From positions 1 through 10,782 of the forward strand of contig JAFXFQ010000260.1 in NCBI GenBank assembly GCA_017520365.1: 10,782 nucleotides of DNA. The letters are read 5' to 3'. This document shows positions 1 to 8,075 of the stretch, piece after piece. The stretch is from Clostridia bacterium. GTDB lineage: Bacteria > Bacillota > Clostridia > Oscillospirales > CAG-272. Below the pieces are notes generated by a model. That model ran no database searches, was not told where the DNA came from, and saw only the letters and a program-made list of their open reading frames with translations. Each line of letters begins with the position of its first letter. The stretch's first letter is position 1. The translations under genes and the position numbers were made by a program.

Positions 1-2024
1 CCATCGGTAACAACGCGGTGATCGGTGAAAGTGCATTCCACAATGCCTCATCCCTTGAGTCCGTCACCCTCGGTGAGGGCGCAAAGCTGGGCGACAAGGC
101 ATTCTACAACAACTCAAGCCTCAAGGAGATCGACCTCTCCAAGGTTACGGAGATCGGTAACTACGCCCTCTCCGGTGACGTATACTACATCTGCTTCGAT
201 ATGGGCCTCTCCGAGCCTGCATATACCGCAGACGGTATATATAAAAACTCCTTCCACGGCGCTCTCGTCACAAGCATTGACCTTTCAAGCGCTGAAAGCA
301 TCGGCGAGTATTCATTCGCAACTCTTAAGGAGCTCACCGACGTTACTTTGGGCGAAAAGATCACAGAGATCCCCTCCCACGCTTTCGCACAGTGCGATAA
401 CATCAAAAACATCAACCTTCAGGGCATCGCAACCATCGGCGAATACGCATTTATGGAAAGCGGCCTTGAAAGCATTGACCTCTCAGGCGCAAAGAAGATC
501 GACAAGTATGCCTTTGCAAACAACACTCTCCTTGCAGACATCAAGTTCGGTGACGGCAAGAAGGCCGAGATCTGCGAGGGTGCCTTCGTTTACAATGAGG
601 CTCTCGCAACAGTCGAGGGTATGGAATTCGTACAGTCTGTAGGCGATTGTGCATTCGCATACACAGCACTTGCAGGAGCTGACCTTTCCGGCGCCACTGA
701 GATCGGCAAAAACGCATTCCTCAAGACAGAGCTTTCCGAGTTCACCGTAAAGCTCGGCAAGAATCTTAACAAGCTTGGCGACAACCCCTTCGCAATGTGT
801 AAGGTAGCTCCCTTCTCCACTACCGATACCGTAAGAGAAAACGGTAAGGAAAAGGAGGTCACCCTCTACGACTTCGAGCTTTCAAGAAACGTATTCGTTG
901 TTGACGGCTCTCTCTACTACAAAAACGGCGACTGCACCGAGCTCATCACCTTCGCAGGTAATGAGACAGAGGACGTTACGGTAGCAGACGGCACAGACCG
1001 TATCTCCGCATATGCCTTCGCAGGCAGCGACGTTAAGATGGTCAAATTCCCCTACACCACAGTCTCCATCGGACACAAGGCCTTCTACGACTGTCAAAAC
1101 CTGGAGATCGTTGTGTTCAACAGCTACACAGCGCCCATCCTTGAGGAGGAATACGATCCCGCTTACTACAACACTCTGGAGAACATCCCCGGCGGCGGCG
1201 ACTACGACACCTACCTTGATTTCGACGGAGTCACCGAGGTCGAGATCGTTCCCCTGGAGATCATCCCCTACTATATGTGGACAGCCACAGGAATGTACTC
1301 CAATGCATTCTACGGTGCAAACTTCGTTGACTACGTGGGCCACCTTGAGGAAAAGCTCCTTATGGTACACCCCGTAAACGGCGTTTCCTACGATTCCTTC
1401 GTATGTCAGCAGTACTTCGACCTTGCCCTTGACGGCCCCGCGGCTCCCGATGAATCCGCCGTTGCTGCCATCGACGCCATCAACGCTATCCCCAAATCCC
1501 TCACATGGGAGGACAGACACATCGTTGAGGCGGCCCGCAAGGCTTACGATGCCATCGCTACTATCCAGCAGAAGGCTCTCGTTACAAACTACAACGACCT
1601 TATCACCGCAGAGCAGCGCATCGCCGCTCTCGCCCCCAAGACTGAGGCCAAGGCCGATAACAAGCTCACCGCAAAGCAGATAATCACCATCATCGCTATC
1701 GTGGCTGCGATCCTGGTTGCAGGCGCACTTGTGGCGGCAATTTGCTTCTATAATAGATATAAGGAAGTGATCAATGCCTCCGTTAAGGCTGAAATGGCTG
1801 TACGCGGTGAAATAAAGGCAAACGCCAAAGAAGCGGCCAAGGCTAAAAAGGCTGAGGCTCGCCTGCAGAAAAAAGCTGAAAAAGCGGCAAAGAAAGCCGA
1901 CAAAAAGGCAAAAAAAGAGCTGAATGCCGCAAACAAGGCCGAAAAGGACGCCAAGAAGGCGGACAAGGCCGAAAAGAAGAACAACAAGAAGAAAGACGGA
2001 GGAAAAGATGAAGCTGAAAATTAA
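1..2024 (+). CDS. BspA-like leucine-rich repeat surface protein, membrane-anchored (5' end outside window)
   Basis: The frame is open to the left edge (first full codon at base 3), so the start and any secretion signal lie outside the window; the GTG at 18 falls inside a repeat and is not a credible start. Bases 3 to about 800 encode LRR_5/BspA-type repeats of roughly 23 residues, with recurring IGxxAF and LxxIDLS motifs (IGEYSF, IGEYAF, IDKYAF, IGKNAF). A further block lies near 985-1130 (ISAYAFAG, IGHKAFYD). A Tyr/Asp-rich linker follows. A helical module at about 1440-1640 (EAARKAYDAI, LVTNYNDLITAEQRI) resembles a helical repeat common in clostridial surface proteins. A hydrophobic span at about 1678-1750 precedes a roughly 90-residue tail made mostly of Lys, Ala and Glu, probably a cytoplasmic coiled coil. 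BspA-like proteins usually mediate adhesion or binding; the ligand here is unknown. The 3' end overlaps the next gene by 17 bases, implying cotranscription and coupled translation. Confidence 0.9.
   Translation, partial: IGNNAVIGESAFHNASSLESVTLGEGAKLGDKAFYNNSSLKEIDLSKVTEIGNYALSGDVYYICFDMGLSEPAYTADGIYKNSFHGALVTSIDLSSAESIGEYSFATLKELTDVTLGEKITEIPSHAFAQCDNIKNINLQGIATIGEYAFMESGLESIDLSGAKKIDKYAFANNTLLADIKFGDGKKAEICEGAFVYNEALATVEGMEFVQSVGDCAFAYTALAGADLSGATEIGKNAFLKTELSEFTVKLGKNLNKLGDNPFAMCKVAPFSTTDTVRENGKEKEVTLYDFELSRNVFVVDGSLYYKNGDCTELITFAGNETEDVTVADGTDRISAYAFAGSDVKMVKFPYTTVSIGHKAFYDCQNLEIVVFNSYTAPILEEEYDPAYYNTLENIPGGGDYDTYLDFDGVTEVEIVPLEIIPYYMWTATGMYSNAFYGANFVDYVGHLEEKLLMVHPVNGVSYDSFVCQQYFDLALDGPAAPDESAVAAIDAINAIPKSLTWEDRHIVEAARKAYDAIATIQQKALVTNYNDLITAEQRIAALAPKTEAKADNKLTAKQIITIIAIVAAILVAGALVAAICFYNRYKEVINASVKAEMAVRGEIKANAKEAAKAKKAEARLQKKAEKAAKKADKKAKKELNAANKAEKDAKKADKAEKKNNKKKDGGKDEAEN
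1998..2002 (+). promoter_or_regulatory. Ribosome binding site fixing the lipoprotein start at 2008
   Basis: GGAGG sits five bases before the ATG at 2008, inside the end of the upstream gene. It favours this start over the longer open frame from 1924, whose first 28 residues are only the Lys-rich tail of the upstream gene read in another frame. The 2008 start also gives a clean lipoprotein signal peptide. Confidence 0.85.
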
Positions 2025-3348
2025 AGCAGCGGTCATTGCCCTGCTGTGTCTCACTTTTCTCGCTTTTGCCACCGGCTGTGACGTCTGGGACATCCCCTAC
2101 GACGTAAATGATACCGAAGGATATACCGTTAGCGTCAGATATGATGCTAACGGTGGCCACTTCGAAACAGGAACCACCATTATCGTAGACTCCTACAGCA
2201 TGGATAGTCTCCCCAAGAACAGCGACGGTATGGCAGAGATCGCGCTCATTGCTCCCGAAAACGAAACAAGAACCAACCCCTTCTCAGCGAGAAAGAACAA
2301 TCATTTCCTCGTTGGCTGGTATGAGACCCGCGAGGCAGCCGAAAAGGCCGAAAACGAATTCAAATACTCAGGCTACTGGGATTTTGAAAAAGACCGAGTT
2401 ACGGTAGACCCCTCAAAGGAGTACACCGCCAACAAGCCCGTCATCACCCTCTATGCCGCATGGCTCCCTCTCTTTGAGCTTGAGGTGTGTGACATCGAAA
2501 CGGGAAAGTGCCTCGAAACACTTACCTTTAACCCCCTCACAGACTCCTTCACCGCTCCCCAGTGGGATAAGACCACGGGAACAGTCAGAATGAACGGCTT
2601 TGAGAAGCGCGAGGGATACACCTTCAATTCCTGCTATCTTGATGCAGACAAGAATGTCCCCGTTGAGGAAGGAAGCACCGTTACCTTCCCCGACCTCATT
2701 GATTTTGAAACAGCCACAGCAAAGTCTACCACCTGCAAGCTCTATATCCAGTGGGATAAGGGCAACTGGTTCCGCATCGAAACTGCAAAGCAGTTTGCAG
2801 TTTGCGCAAAGTCTGATATCAATGCCGACGGCAACTATATCATTATGGCAGACCTTGACTTTGAAGACAGTTTCTGGCCCGAAAATCTTTCTGCCAAGGA
2901 ATTTACCGGCTCCATCACCTGCACCGAGGGTAACTCCTTCACGATGAAGAATATAACCCGCAACGCCAGCGGCTCCGCTGTTGCTCTCTTCGGAGGCATC
3001 TCCGAGGGCGCAAGAATCGAGAATATCACCTTTGAAAACGCAAATATTATTGTCAGCAAAGGTATCAAGGGCGGCACCTCCTGCGCTATCCTTGCAGGAA
3101 GCATCTCCGATAAGGCAACTCTCGAAAACCTTGCCGTGAAGAACAGCTCCTTTGTGCTCAGCTCCGGCTTCGGTCTCACAGGCCAGCCCGAGGAATACGC
3201 ATTCGGCCTCGTTTGCGGTATAGGCGATCCCGATGCGCTCGGCATCACCTACGAAGAGCTCACCTTTGATTACACAGAGGACTTCATAGGCACAAAGCTT
3301 ATCATTGCCATCGACGGCAACACGGTAACGCTTTCTAAGGAAGCTTAA
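2008..3348 (+). CDS. Cell-surface lipoprotein with InlB/Flg_new-like repeats and a beta-helix-like C-terminal half
   Basis: This is a 446-residue protein. Residues 1-24 form a signal peptide (MKLKIKAAVIALL...) ending in a lipobox-like ATGC, so Cys24 is the probable lipid-anchored residue; Ala at -3 is less typical than Leu. Residues about 40-152 match a Listeria-Bacteroides repeat (Flg_new/InlB B-repeat type): VRYDANGG, then GWYE, then VITLYAAW. A weaker second copy spans about 158-249 and ends LYIQWDKG. From about 253 the protein changes to a pattern of the type FRIETAKQFAV, YIIMADLDF, FTGSI, MKNIT, ALFGGI, IENITFENA. This recalls GLUG-type and other right-handed beta-helix repeats of surface proteins. 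It begins inside the preceding leucine-rich gene and lies 42 bases before oppA. A surface-exposed binding or adhesion role is likely; an accessory role in peptide capture is inferred from position only. Confidence 0.85.
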   Translation: MKLKIKAAVIALLCLTFLAFATGCDVWDIPYDVNDTEGYTVSVRYDANGGHFETGTTIIVDSYSMDSLPKNSDGMAEIALIAPENETRTNPFSARKNNHFLVGWYETREAAEKAENEFKYSGYWDFEKDRVTVDPSKEYTANKPVITLYAAWLPLFELEVCDIETGKCLETLTFNPLTDSFTAPQWDKTTGTVRMNGFEKREGYTFNSCYLDADKNVPVEEGSTVTFPDLIDFETATAKSTTCKLYIQWDKGNWFRIETAKQFAVCAKSDINADGNYIIMADLDFEDSFWPENLSAKEFTGSITCTEGNSFTMKNITRNASGSAVALFGGISEGARIENITFENANIIVSKGIKGGTSCAILAGSISDKATLENLAVKNSSFVLSSGFGLTGQPEEYAFGLVCGIGDPDALGITYEELTFDYTEDFIGTKLIIAIDGNTVTLSKEA

Positions 3349-3390
3349 TTTTCGTCAGTTTATTTCATTATATATATAAGGAGAAACAAA

Positions 3391-5955
3391 ATGAAAAAGA
3401 AGATCATTTCACTTTTCCTGTGTGTGGCAATGCTCGCAGGAATTGCATCCACCTTCTCAAGCTGCGCAGGCGGCAAGAAGTCTGACGTGTTCGTTATCAT
3501 GACAGAGCAGCTTGACGGACTTTTCAACCCCTTCTTCTACACCTCCGCTCCCGACGGTACTATCGTTGGTATGACTCAGATCGGTATGCTTGGCTCCACC
3601 TACAAGAACGGTAAGGTTGAGGTTGCATACGGCGAGAACGAGGCTGTTGTCGTTAAGGACTACGAGATCGTAGAAAACGATGACGATACAACAACCTACA
3701 ACTTCGTTATCAAGAACGGCATCAAGTTCTCCGACGGTGAGGCTCTCACAATGGAGGACATCCTCTTCAACTACTACGTATACCTTGACCCCGTATACAC
3801 AGGCTCAAACACTCTCTACTCCACAGACATTCTCGGTCTTAACGAGTACAGAACCCAGACAGTCGGCTCCGGCACAGACTCCAACGACCAGATCACAACT
3901 CAGGCAGAGGCAAGAGCAGCTGCAAGAATCAACGAGCTCATCAACCTCTACATCGCTAAGAGAGATGCCTCCGGCACAAACGAGGTCTCCAAGGAGGCTA
4001 TGACTCAGGCCATCAAGAAGCACTCCCTCAGCGCAGGCTATAAGTCCGCTATCTCCAACGACCCCGCAAGCGTTACAACTCAGAACCTTCTCGATGACTA
4101 CAACTACGCTCTTGAGCTCTTCAAAAAAGAGCTTGAGTCCGACTTTGAGGGCGTTAAGGACTCCTACACAGACGAGCCCTACAAGTCCCACAAGGAATTT
4201 GAGGACGACATCTTCTGCTTCATGTTCGCAGAGGGCTACGTGACCGTTAAGTATGCCGAGGGCAGCGACGGTAAGGTAGACCGCACAAAGATCGAAAAGC
4301 TCACACCTGACTACCCCAGCAACATCAAGACAAAGGAAGCTGCTGTCGACTACATCTTCAACGATAAGATCGCAACTCAGCTCGATATCGTTCTTTCCTA
4401 CTGGGCAACCGCAAACACTCTCAGAACAGAGTTTGCTGCAAAGGCAAAGGAAGTTATCCTCCACGAAAACGTTGCCGATGACGGCGCTCTCGCAGTTCCC
4501 AACATCGCAGGTATCGTTTCTCTCGGCCACACAGAAAAGGCAGGCCAGAAGATCAAGGTCAACGGCACAGAGTACACCATCGCAAAGGACCACAACAAGG
4601 ACGGCTCCGTAAAGAACGAGGGCGAGTACGACGTTCTCTCCATCACCATCGACGGCATCGACCCCAAGGCTATCTGGAACTTCGCTATCACCATCGCTCC
4701 CCAGCACTACTACGGCCAGGGTTCCAAGGTCGGCGTTGATATCAAGAACAACAAGTTCGGCGTTGAATTCGCAAGCTTTGACTTCATGAAGGACGTTGTT
4801 CAGGCTCAGAGAAACATCAAGCTTCCCATGGGCGCAGGCTCCTATAAGGTAACAGACGCAAAGGACAGCGACAGCCCCAAGGAAGCAGACTTCTACAAGG
4901 ACAACGTTGTATACTTCAAGTCTAACGAAAACTTCACAACAGTTGGCGAAGGCATTGAAAACGCAAAGATCGCAAAGATCCGTTACCAGATCGTATCCTC
5001 CCAGAACGCGATCGCAGCTCTTGAGAACGGCAGCGTTCACTACATCTCCCCCGCACTTACAAACGATAACTACGACAAGCTCCAGAAGCTTAACTCCAAG
5101 GGCATCGAGATGCTCTCCACAGACCAGCTCGGTTACGGTTATATCGGTATCAATGCCGCAAAGGTCAACGATATCAACATCCGTAAGGCTATTATGTGCG
5201 CAATGAACACATCCCTCGCTCTCGACTACTACCGTACAGGTACTGCTGAGTCCATCTTCTGGCCCATGTCCAAGGTAAGCTGGGCATACCCCACAGGCAA
5301 CGATGCTACAGATAACGGCCACGACTATCCTCCCACCGTATGGAGCCAGGATATTGCAAAGACCAACATTGAAAAGTACATGAGCATGGCAGGCGTTTCC
5401 GCAGGCGACTCCAGACTCAAGATGAAGTTTACCATCGCAGGCGCACAGCTTGAGGAGCATCCCACATACAAGGTATTCCGCGATGCATCCGAGCTTCTCA
5501 ACAGCATGGGCTGGGAGACTGAGGTAGTTTGCGATACTCAGGCTCTTACAAAGATCAACACCGGTGCCCTCACAGTATGGGCAGCAGCTTGGTCCAGCGC
5601 ACTTGACCCCGACCTTTATCAGGTATATCACAAGGATTCCACCGCAACAAGTACTCTTGCATGGGGCTACAACTACCTCAAGACAAGCGGTACAGACGAG
5701 GAGCTCAACATCCTCGACGAGCTTTCCGAGCTTATCGACCTCGCCCGTGAGACAAACGACCAGACTGAGAGAAGCGCTCTCTATAAGGACGCTATGTCTC
5801 AGATCCTTGATCTTGCAGTAGAGCTTCCCGTTTACCAGAGAGACGTTCTCTATGCATACAACTCAAAGGTAATCAACAAGGATTCTCTCCCCACAGAGAT
5901 GAACCCCTACTCCTCTCCCCTGGACCGTATCTGGGAGATCGAATTTGCAAAATAA
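3391..5955 (+). CDS. oppA: Oligopeptide ABC transporter substrate-binding lipoprotein (SBP_bac_5), enlarged
   Basis: This is the extracytoplasmic receptor that binds peptides and delivers them to OppBC. The AAGGAG at 3378-3383 lies seven bases before the ATG. The signal peptide ends at a lipobox-like FSSC, giving lipid-anchored Cys25. Family features in order: NPFFY near 46; YNFVIKNGIKFSDGEALTME (103-122), the usual hydrophobic-strand and FxDG signature; the motif APQHYYG (436-442); LPMGAGSYKV (478-487), the equivalent of PVGTGPYK; and later GYIGINAAKVNDINIRKAI followed by the C-terminal lobe. Usual OppA/DppA proteins have about 500-620 residues; this one has 854. The excess lies mainly between about residues 150 and 415, a charged, mostly helical-looking stretch between the FxDG region and the strand SITIDGIDPKAIWNF. 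The stop is 21 bases before oppB. Binding of oligopeptides rather than dipeptides, nickel or sugars is inferred from the family and operon. Confidence 0.92.
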   Translation: MKKKIISLFLCVAMLAGIASTFSSCAGGKKSDVFVIMTEQLDGLFNPFFYTSAPDGTIVGMTQIGMLGSTYKNGKVEVAYGENEAVVVKDYEIVENDDDTTTYNFVIKNGIKFSDGEALTMEDILFNYYVYLDPVYTGSNTLYSTDILGLNEYRTQTVGSGTDSNDQITTQAEARAAARINELINLYIAKRDASGTNEVSKEAMTQAIKKHSLSAGYKSAISNDPASVTTQNLLDDYNYALELFKKELESDFEGVKDSYTDEPYKSHKEFEDDIFCFMFAEGYVTVKYAEGSDGKVDRTKIEKLTPDYPSNIKTKEAAVDYIFNDKIATQLDIVLSYWATANTLRTEFAAKAKEVILHENVADDGALAVPNIAGIVSLGHTEKAGQKIKVNGTEYTIAKDHNKDGSVKNEGEYDVLSITIDGIDPKAIWNFAITIAPQHYYGQGSKVGVDIKNNKFGVEFASFDFMKDVVQAQRNIKLPMGAGSYKVTDAKDSDSPKEADFYKDNVVYFKSNENFTTVGEGIENAKIAKIRYQIVSSQNAIAALENGSVHYISPALTNDNYDKLQKLNSKGIEMLSTDQLGYGYIGINAAKVNDINIRKAIMCAMNTSLALDYYRTGTAESIFWPMSKVSWAYPTGNDATDNGHDYPPTVWSQDIAKTNIEKYMSMAGVSAGDSRLKMKFTIAGAQLEEHPTYKVFRDASELLNSMGWETEVVCDTQALTKINTGALTVWAAAWSSALDPDLYQVYHKDSTATSTLAWGYNYLKTSGTDEELNILDELSELIDLARETNDQTERSALYKDAMSQILDLAVELPVYQRDVLYAYNSKVINKDSLPTEMNPYSSPLDRIWEIEFAK

Positions 5956-5976
5956 TAAAGGCGGTCTGATCAATTT

Positions 5977-6969
5977 ATGCTGAAGTATATTTTAAAAAGA
6001 CTGCTCGTGTCTGTACTCATACTTCTCGGCGTTTCTATGATCATTTACTTCCTCATCCGATTGATGCCCGTTGATTTTATCCAGGATAAGATCAACGCCA
6101 TCAATCAGGGAGGAGCTACAGTAAGTGAGGAAACAGTAAAGAATATGTATGCCATGTACGGACTGGGCGACGACAGCTTTCTCGGAATCCTCAAGGGATA
6201 CTTCACCTGGCTCGGCGCCCTTGCACGTTTTGACCTGGGTACAAGCTTTGTACACCAGCAGCCCGTTGCAAGCATCATCGTCAGCCATATGGGCACATCC
6301 TTTGCAGTAGCCCTTATAGCAACCATCTTTGAGTTTATGATCGCCATCCCCCTCGGTATCACGGCGGCAACTCACCAGTACAGCATCCGCGACTACGTTG
6401 TTACCGTTCTCGTTATGATCGGTATCTCCCTCCCCTCCTTCTTCTTCGGAAACGTTTTGAAGGATCTTCTCTCAATGAAGCTTGGCCTCTTCCCGCCCTC
6501 GGGACTTATTGATGCAACCGCATCATATACGGGCATCCAGCTTCTCGGCGACTACTTCATGCACCTGTTCATCCCCATCCTCACCGTAGTTATTCTTTCT
6601 ATCGGTGCAAGAATGAGAATGACAAGAACAAATATGCTTGAGGTAATGAACTCCGACTATATCAGAACCGCAAGAGCCAAGGGCCTTTCCGAAAAGGTGG
6701 TCATCAATAAGCACGCCTTCAGAAACACCCTTATCCCCCTTGTAACCAGCCTTGCAGGTCTTCTCCCCTCCCTGTTCTCCGGTGCTATCATCACAGAGCA
6801 GGTGTTCAACCTCCCCGGTATCGGTAACGTCGCTCTCGACGCTATGAACCGCGGAGATATCCCCTTCATCATGGGCTACAATATGTTCCTTGCGCTCCTC
6901 AGCGTTCTCGGCGTTCTTCTCGCCGACCTTATGTACGGAATCGTAGACCCCAGAGTTAAGCTTGAGTAA
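5977..6969 (+). CDS. oppB: Oligopeptide ABC transporter permease OppB
   Basis: This is the first of two inner-channel subunits, 330 residues long, normal for the family. The N-terminus MLKYILKRLLVSVLILLGVS is the classic OppB/DppB first membrane segment, which settles the start at 5977 although the ribosome binding site is weak (AAAGGCGG at 5957-5964, 12 bases away). About six membrane spans are visible, near residues 9-29, 105-130, 140-164, 195-212, 252-272 and 300-322. The cytoplasmic EAA loop that docks onto the ATPases is at about 226-258 (SDYIRTARAKGLSEK, then HAFRNTLIP). ITEQVFNLPGIG (272-283) and the terminal DPRVKLE are also family hallmarks. The weak ribosome binding site suggests that ribosomes finishing oppA may help initiate here. 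It lies 12 bases before oppC. Confidence 0.95.
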   Translation: MLKYILKRLLVSVLILLGVSMIIYFLIRLMPVDFIQDKINAINQGGATVSEETVKNMYAMYGLGDDSFLGILKGYFTWLGALARFDLGTSFVHQQPVASIIVSHMGTSFAVALIATIFEFMIAIPLGITAATHQYSIRDYVVTVLVMIGISLPSFFFGNVLKDLLSMKLGLFPPSGLIDATASYTGIQLLGDYFMHLFIPILTVVILSIGARMRMTRTNMLEVMNSDYIRTARAKGLSEKVVINKHAFRNTLIPLVTSLAGLLPSLFSGAIITEQVFNLPGIGNVALDAMNRGDIPFIMGYNMFLALLSVLGVLLADLMYGIVDPRVKLE

Positions 6970-6981
6970 AGGAGGCGCAAA

Positions 6982-8028
6982 ATGGAAGAACTTAAGAACA
7001 AAAACGAGGCGGTAGCCGAAGTTGAAGAGACAGACGTTCCCCTTGATAAAAACGTGCGCCTTATGTCCCCTACCAGAATGGTGGTGCGCAGATTTTTCCG
7101 CTCAAAGCTCAGTATCGTGGGCCTCGTAATGGTAATCGGCCTCTTCCTCTTCTCCTTCGTGGGTCCCCTCTTCTATCCCCAGTGGGGCGAAACGGAGCTT
7201 GACAAGAGCGGTAAGACCAAGTACACAAATTCCGAGACTACATACACGGTAGACGGTGTGGAGTACACCCTCAGACAGACTGTTGAAACTGAGGTGGAGG
7301 ACAACTTCCTCGCTCCCCCCTCCGCAAGCCACCCCCTGGGCACAGATAAGCAGGGCTACGATATCTTCGTCCGTCTTATGTACGGCGGCCGTATCTCCCT
7401 CACCGTAAGCTTTATCGCCGTGTTCCTCATCTCCATTCTCGGAGTTATTCTCGGCGGTATAGCAGGCTACTTCGGCGGCGTTGTTGACAACGTTATCATG
7501 CGTATATGCGACGTTCTCATCTGCCTGCCCGGTATTCCGATCCTGCTTATCATAAGTACCATCCTGGATGCTTCGGATATAGATGCAAAATACCGTATCT
7601 ACCTCCTTATGATCTATCTCACCTTCATCTCCTGGCCCGGCACCGCCCGCCTCGTGCGCGGTCAGATCCTCTCCCTCCGTGAGCAGGAATATATGGTTGC
7701 CGCAGAGGCTATGGGATACTCTACACAGAGAAAGATCTTCAAGCATCTCGTTCCCAACGTAATGCCCCAGCTCATCGTTTCAATGAGCCTTTCCCTCGGT
7801 AGCATGATCCTCTATGAGGCTACCCATTCCTACCTGAATCTGGGTGTAAAGCCGCCCTTCGCAGCGTGGGGAACTATGATCAATATCATTTCCACAGATA
7901 CGGACATCCTTCAGAACTACCTGAACGTGTGGATCCCCGCCGGCGTTTGCATCGTCATCGCCGTTCTCGGCTTCAACTTTATCGGCGACGGTCTGAGAGA
8001 TGCTCTTGACCCCAAGGCAAGGAGGTAA
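6982..8028 (+). CDS. oppC: Oligopeptide ABC transporter permease OppC
   Basis: This is the second channel subunit, 348 residues. AAAGGAGG at 6968-6974, which overlaps the oppB stop, sits seven bases before the ATG. Residues 31-66 match the OppC N-terminal domain (RRFFRSKLSIVGLVMVIGL, then a span). HPLGTDKQGYDIFVRLMYG (118-135) is the canonical HxLGTDxxGRD motif, with Tyr in place of the usual Arg. Membrane spans follow near 138-164, 172-196, 207-225, 263-284 and 313-334. The EAA loop is at about 236-260 (EYMVAAEAMGYSTQRKIFK). LNLGVKPPFAAWGTMI (285-300) and the end FIGDGLRDALDPKARR are diagnostic. The segment between the first span and HPLGTD (about 67-117) is somewhat longer than usual and strongly charged (TVDGVEYTLRQTVETEVE); it probably faces OppA outside the membrane. 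The gene's last codons carry a perfect AAGGAGGT that serves the small ORF downstream. Confidence 0.95.
   Translation: MEELKNKNEAVAEVEETDVPLDKNVRLMSPTRMVVRRFFRSKLSIVGLVMVIGLFLFSFVGPLFYPQWGETELDKSGKTKYTNSETTYTVDGVEYTLRQTVETEVEDNFLAPPSASHPLGTDKQGYDIFVRLMYGGRISLTVSFIAVFLISILGVILGGIAGYFGGVVDNVIMRICDVLICLPGIPILLIISTILDASDIDAKYRIYLLMIYLTFISWPGTARLVRGQILSLREQEYMVAAEAMGYSTQRKIFKHLVPNVMPQLIVSMSLSLGSMILYEATHSYLNLGVKPPFAAWGTMINIISTDTDILQNYLNVWIPAGVCIVIAVLGFNFIGDGLRDALDPKARR
8019..8026 (+). promoter_or_regulatory. Perfect Shine-Dalgarno AAGGAGGT at the end of oppC
   Basis: AAGGAGGT is fully complementary to the 16S anti-Shine-Dalgarno core and lies ten bases before the ATG at 8037. No other start codon is better placed to use it, so it supports translation of the 39-codon ORF. 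It overlaps the oppC stop codon. It could also arise by chance from the Lys-Ala-Arg-Arg codons at the end of oppC. Confidence 0.55.
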
Positions 8029-8075
8029 GTTTGAAAATGAACACAGCATATATTGAAAGTTCATCCGTTTCAAAC
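8029..8075 (+). repeat. Bulged hairpin directly after the oppC stop
   Basis: GTTTGAAA (8029-8036) pairs with TTTCAAAC (8068-8075), and ATGAAC (8037-8042) pairs with GTTCAT (8059-8064). This gives 14 uninterrupted pairs on the left strand, with a three-base CCG bulge on the right and a 16-base A/T-rich loop. No U-tract follows, so it is not an ordinary terminator. The ATG of the small ORF lies inside the stem, so folding would hide it. The hairpin may also protect upstream oppABC mRNA from 3' decay; that role is inferred. Confidence 0.6.

Noticed and set aside
1924..2007. Longer start for the lipoprotein gene at 1924
   Set aside because: It would place a 28-residue Arg/Lys/Thr stretch before the signal peptide; the GGAGG and lipoprotein signal both favour 2008.
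882..2093. A 403-codon open frame on the minus strand across the leucine-rich gene
   Set aside because: Same shadow effect. The Phe/Leu-rich start is only the reverse reading of the Lys/Ala-rich tail, and the + strand gene has clear repeats and a membrane span.
3349..3390. Possible oppA promoter in the A/T-rich spacer (TATATATA near 3370)
   Set aside because: A -10 box here would put the transcript start on or next to the ribosome binding site at 3378, and no good -35 box is seen at the right distance.
3805..5631. A 608-codon open frame on the minus strand across oppA
   Set aside because: It is a codon-bias shadow: the + strand gene avoids TTA, CTA and TCA codons, which would be minus-strand stops. 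The product is rich in Cys, Val and Leu with no motif, and oppA itself is clear.
8029..8075. Hairpin after oppC as an intrinsic terminator
   Set aside because: The stem is A/T-rich and followed by CCCCC rather than a T-run, and oppD/oppF must be transcribed through it.
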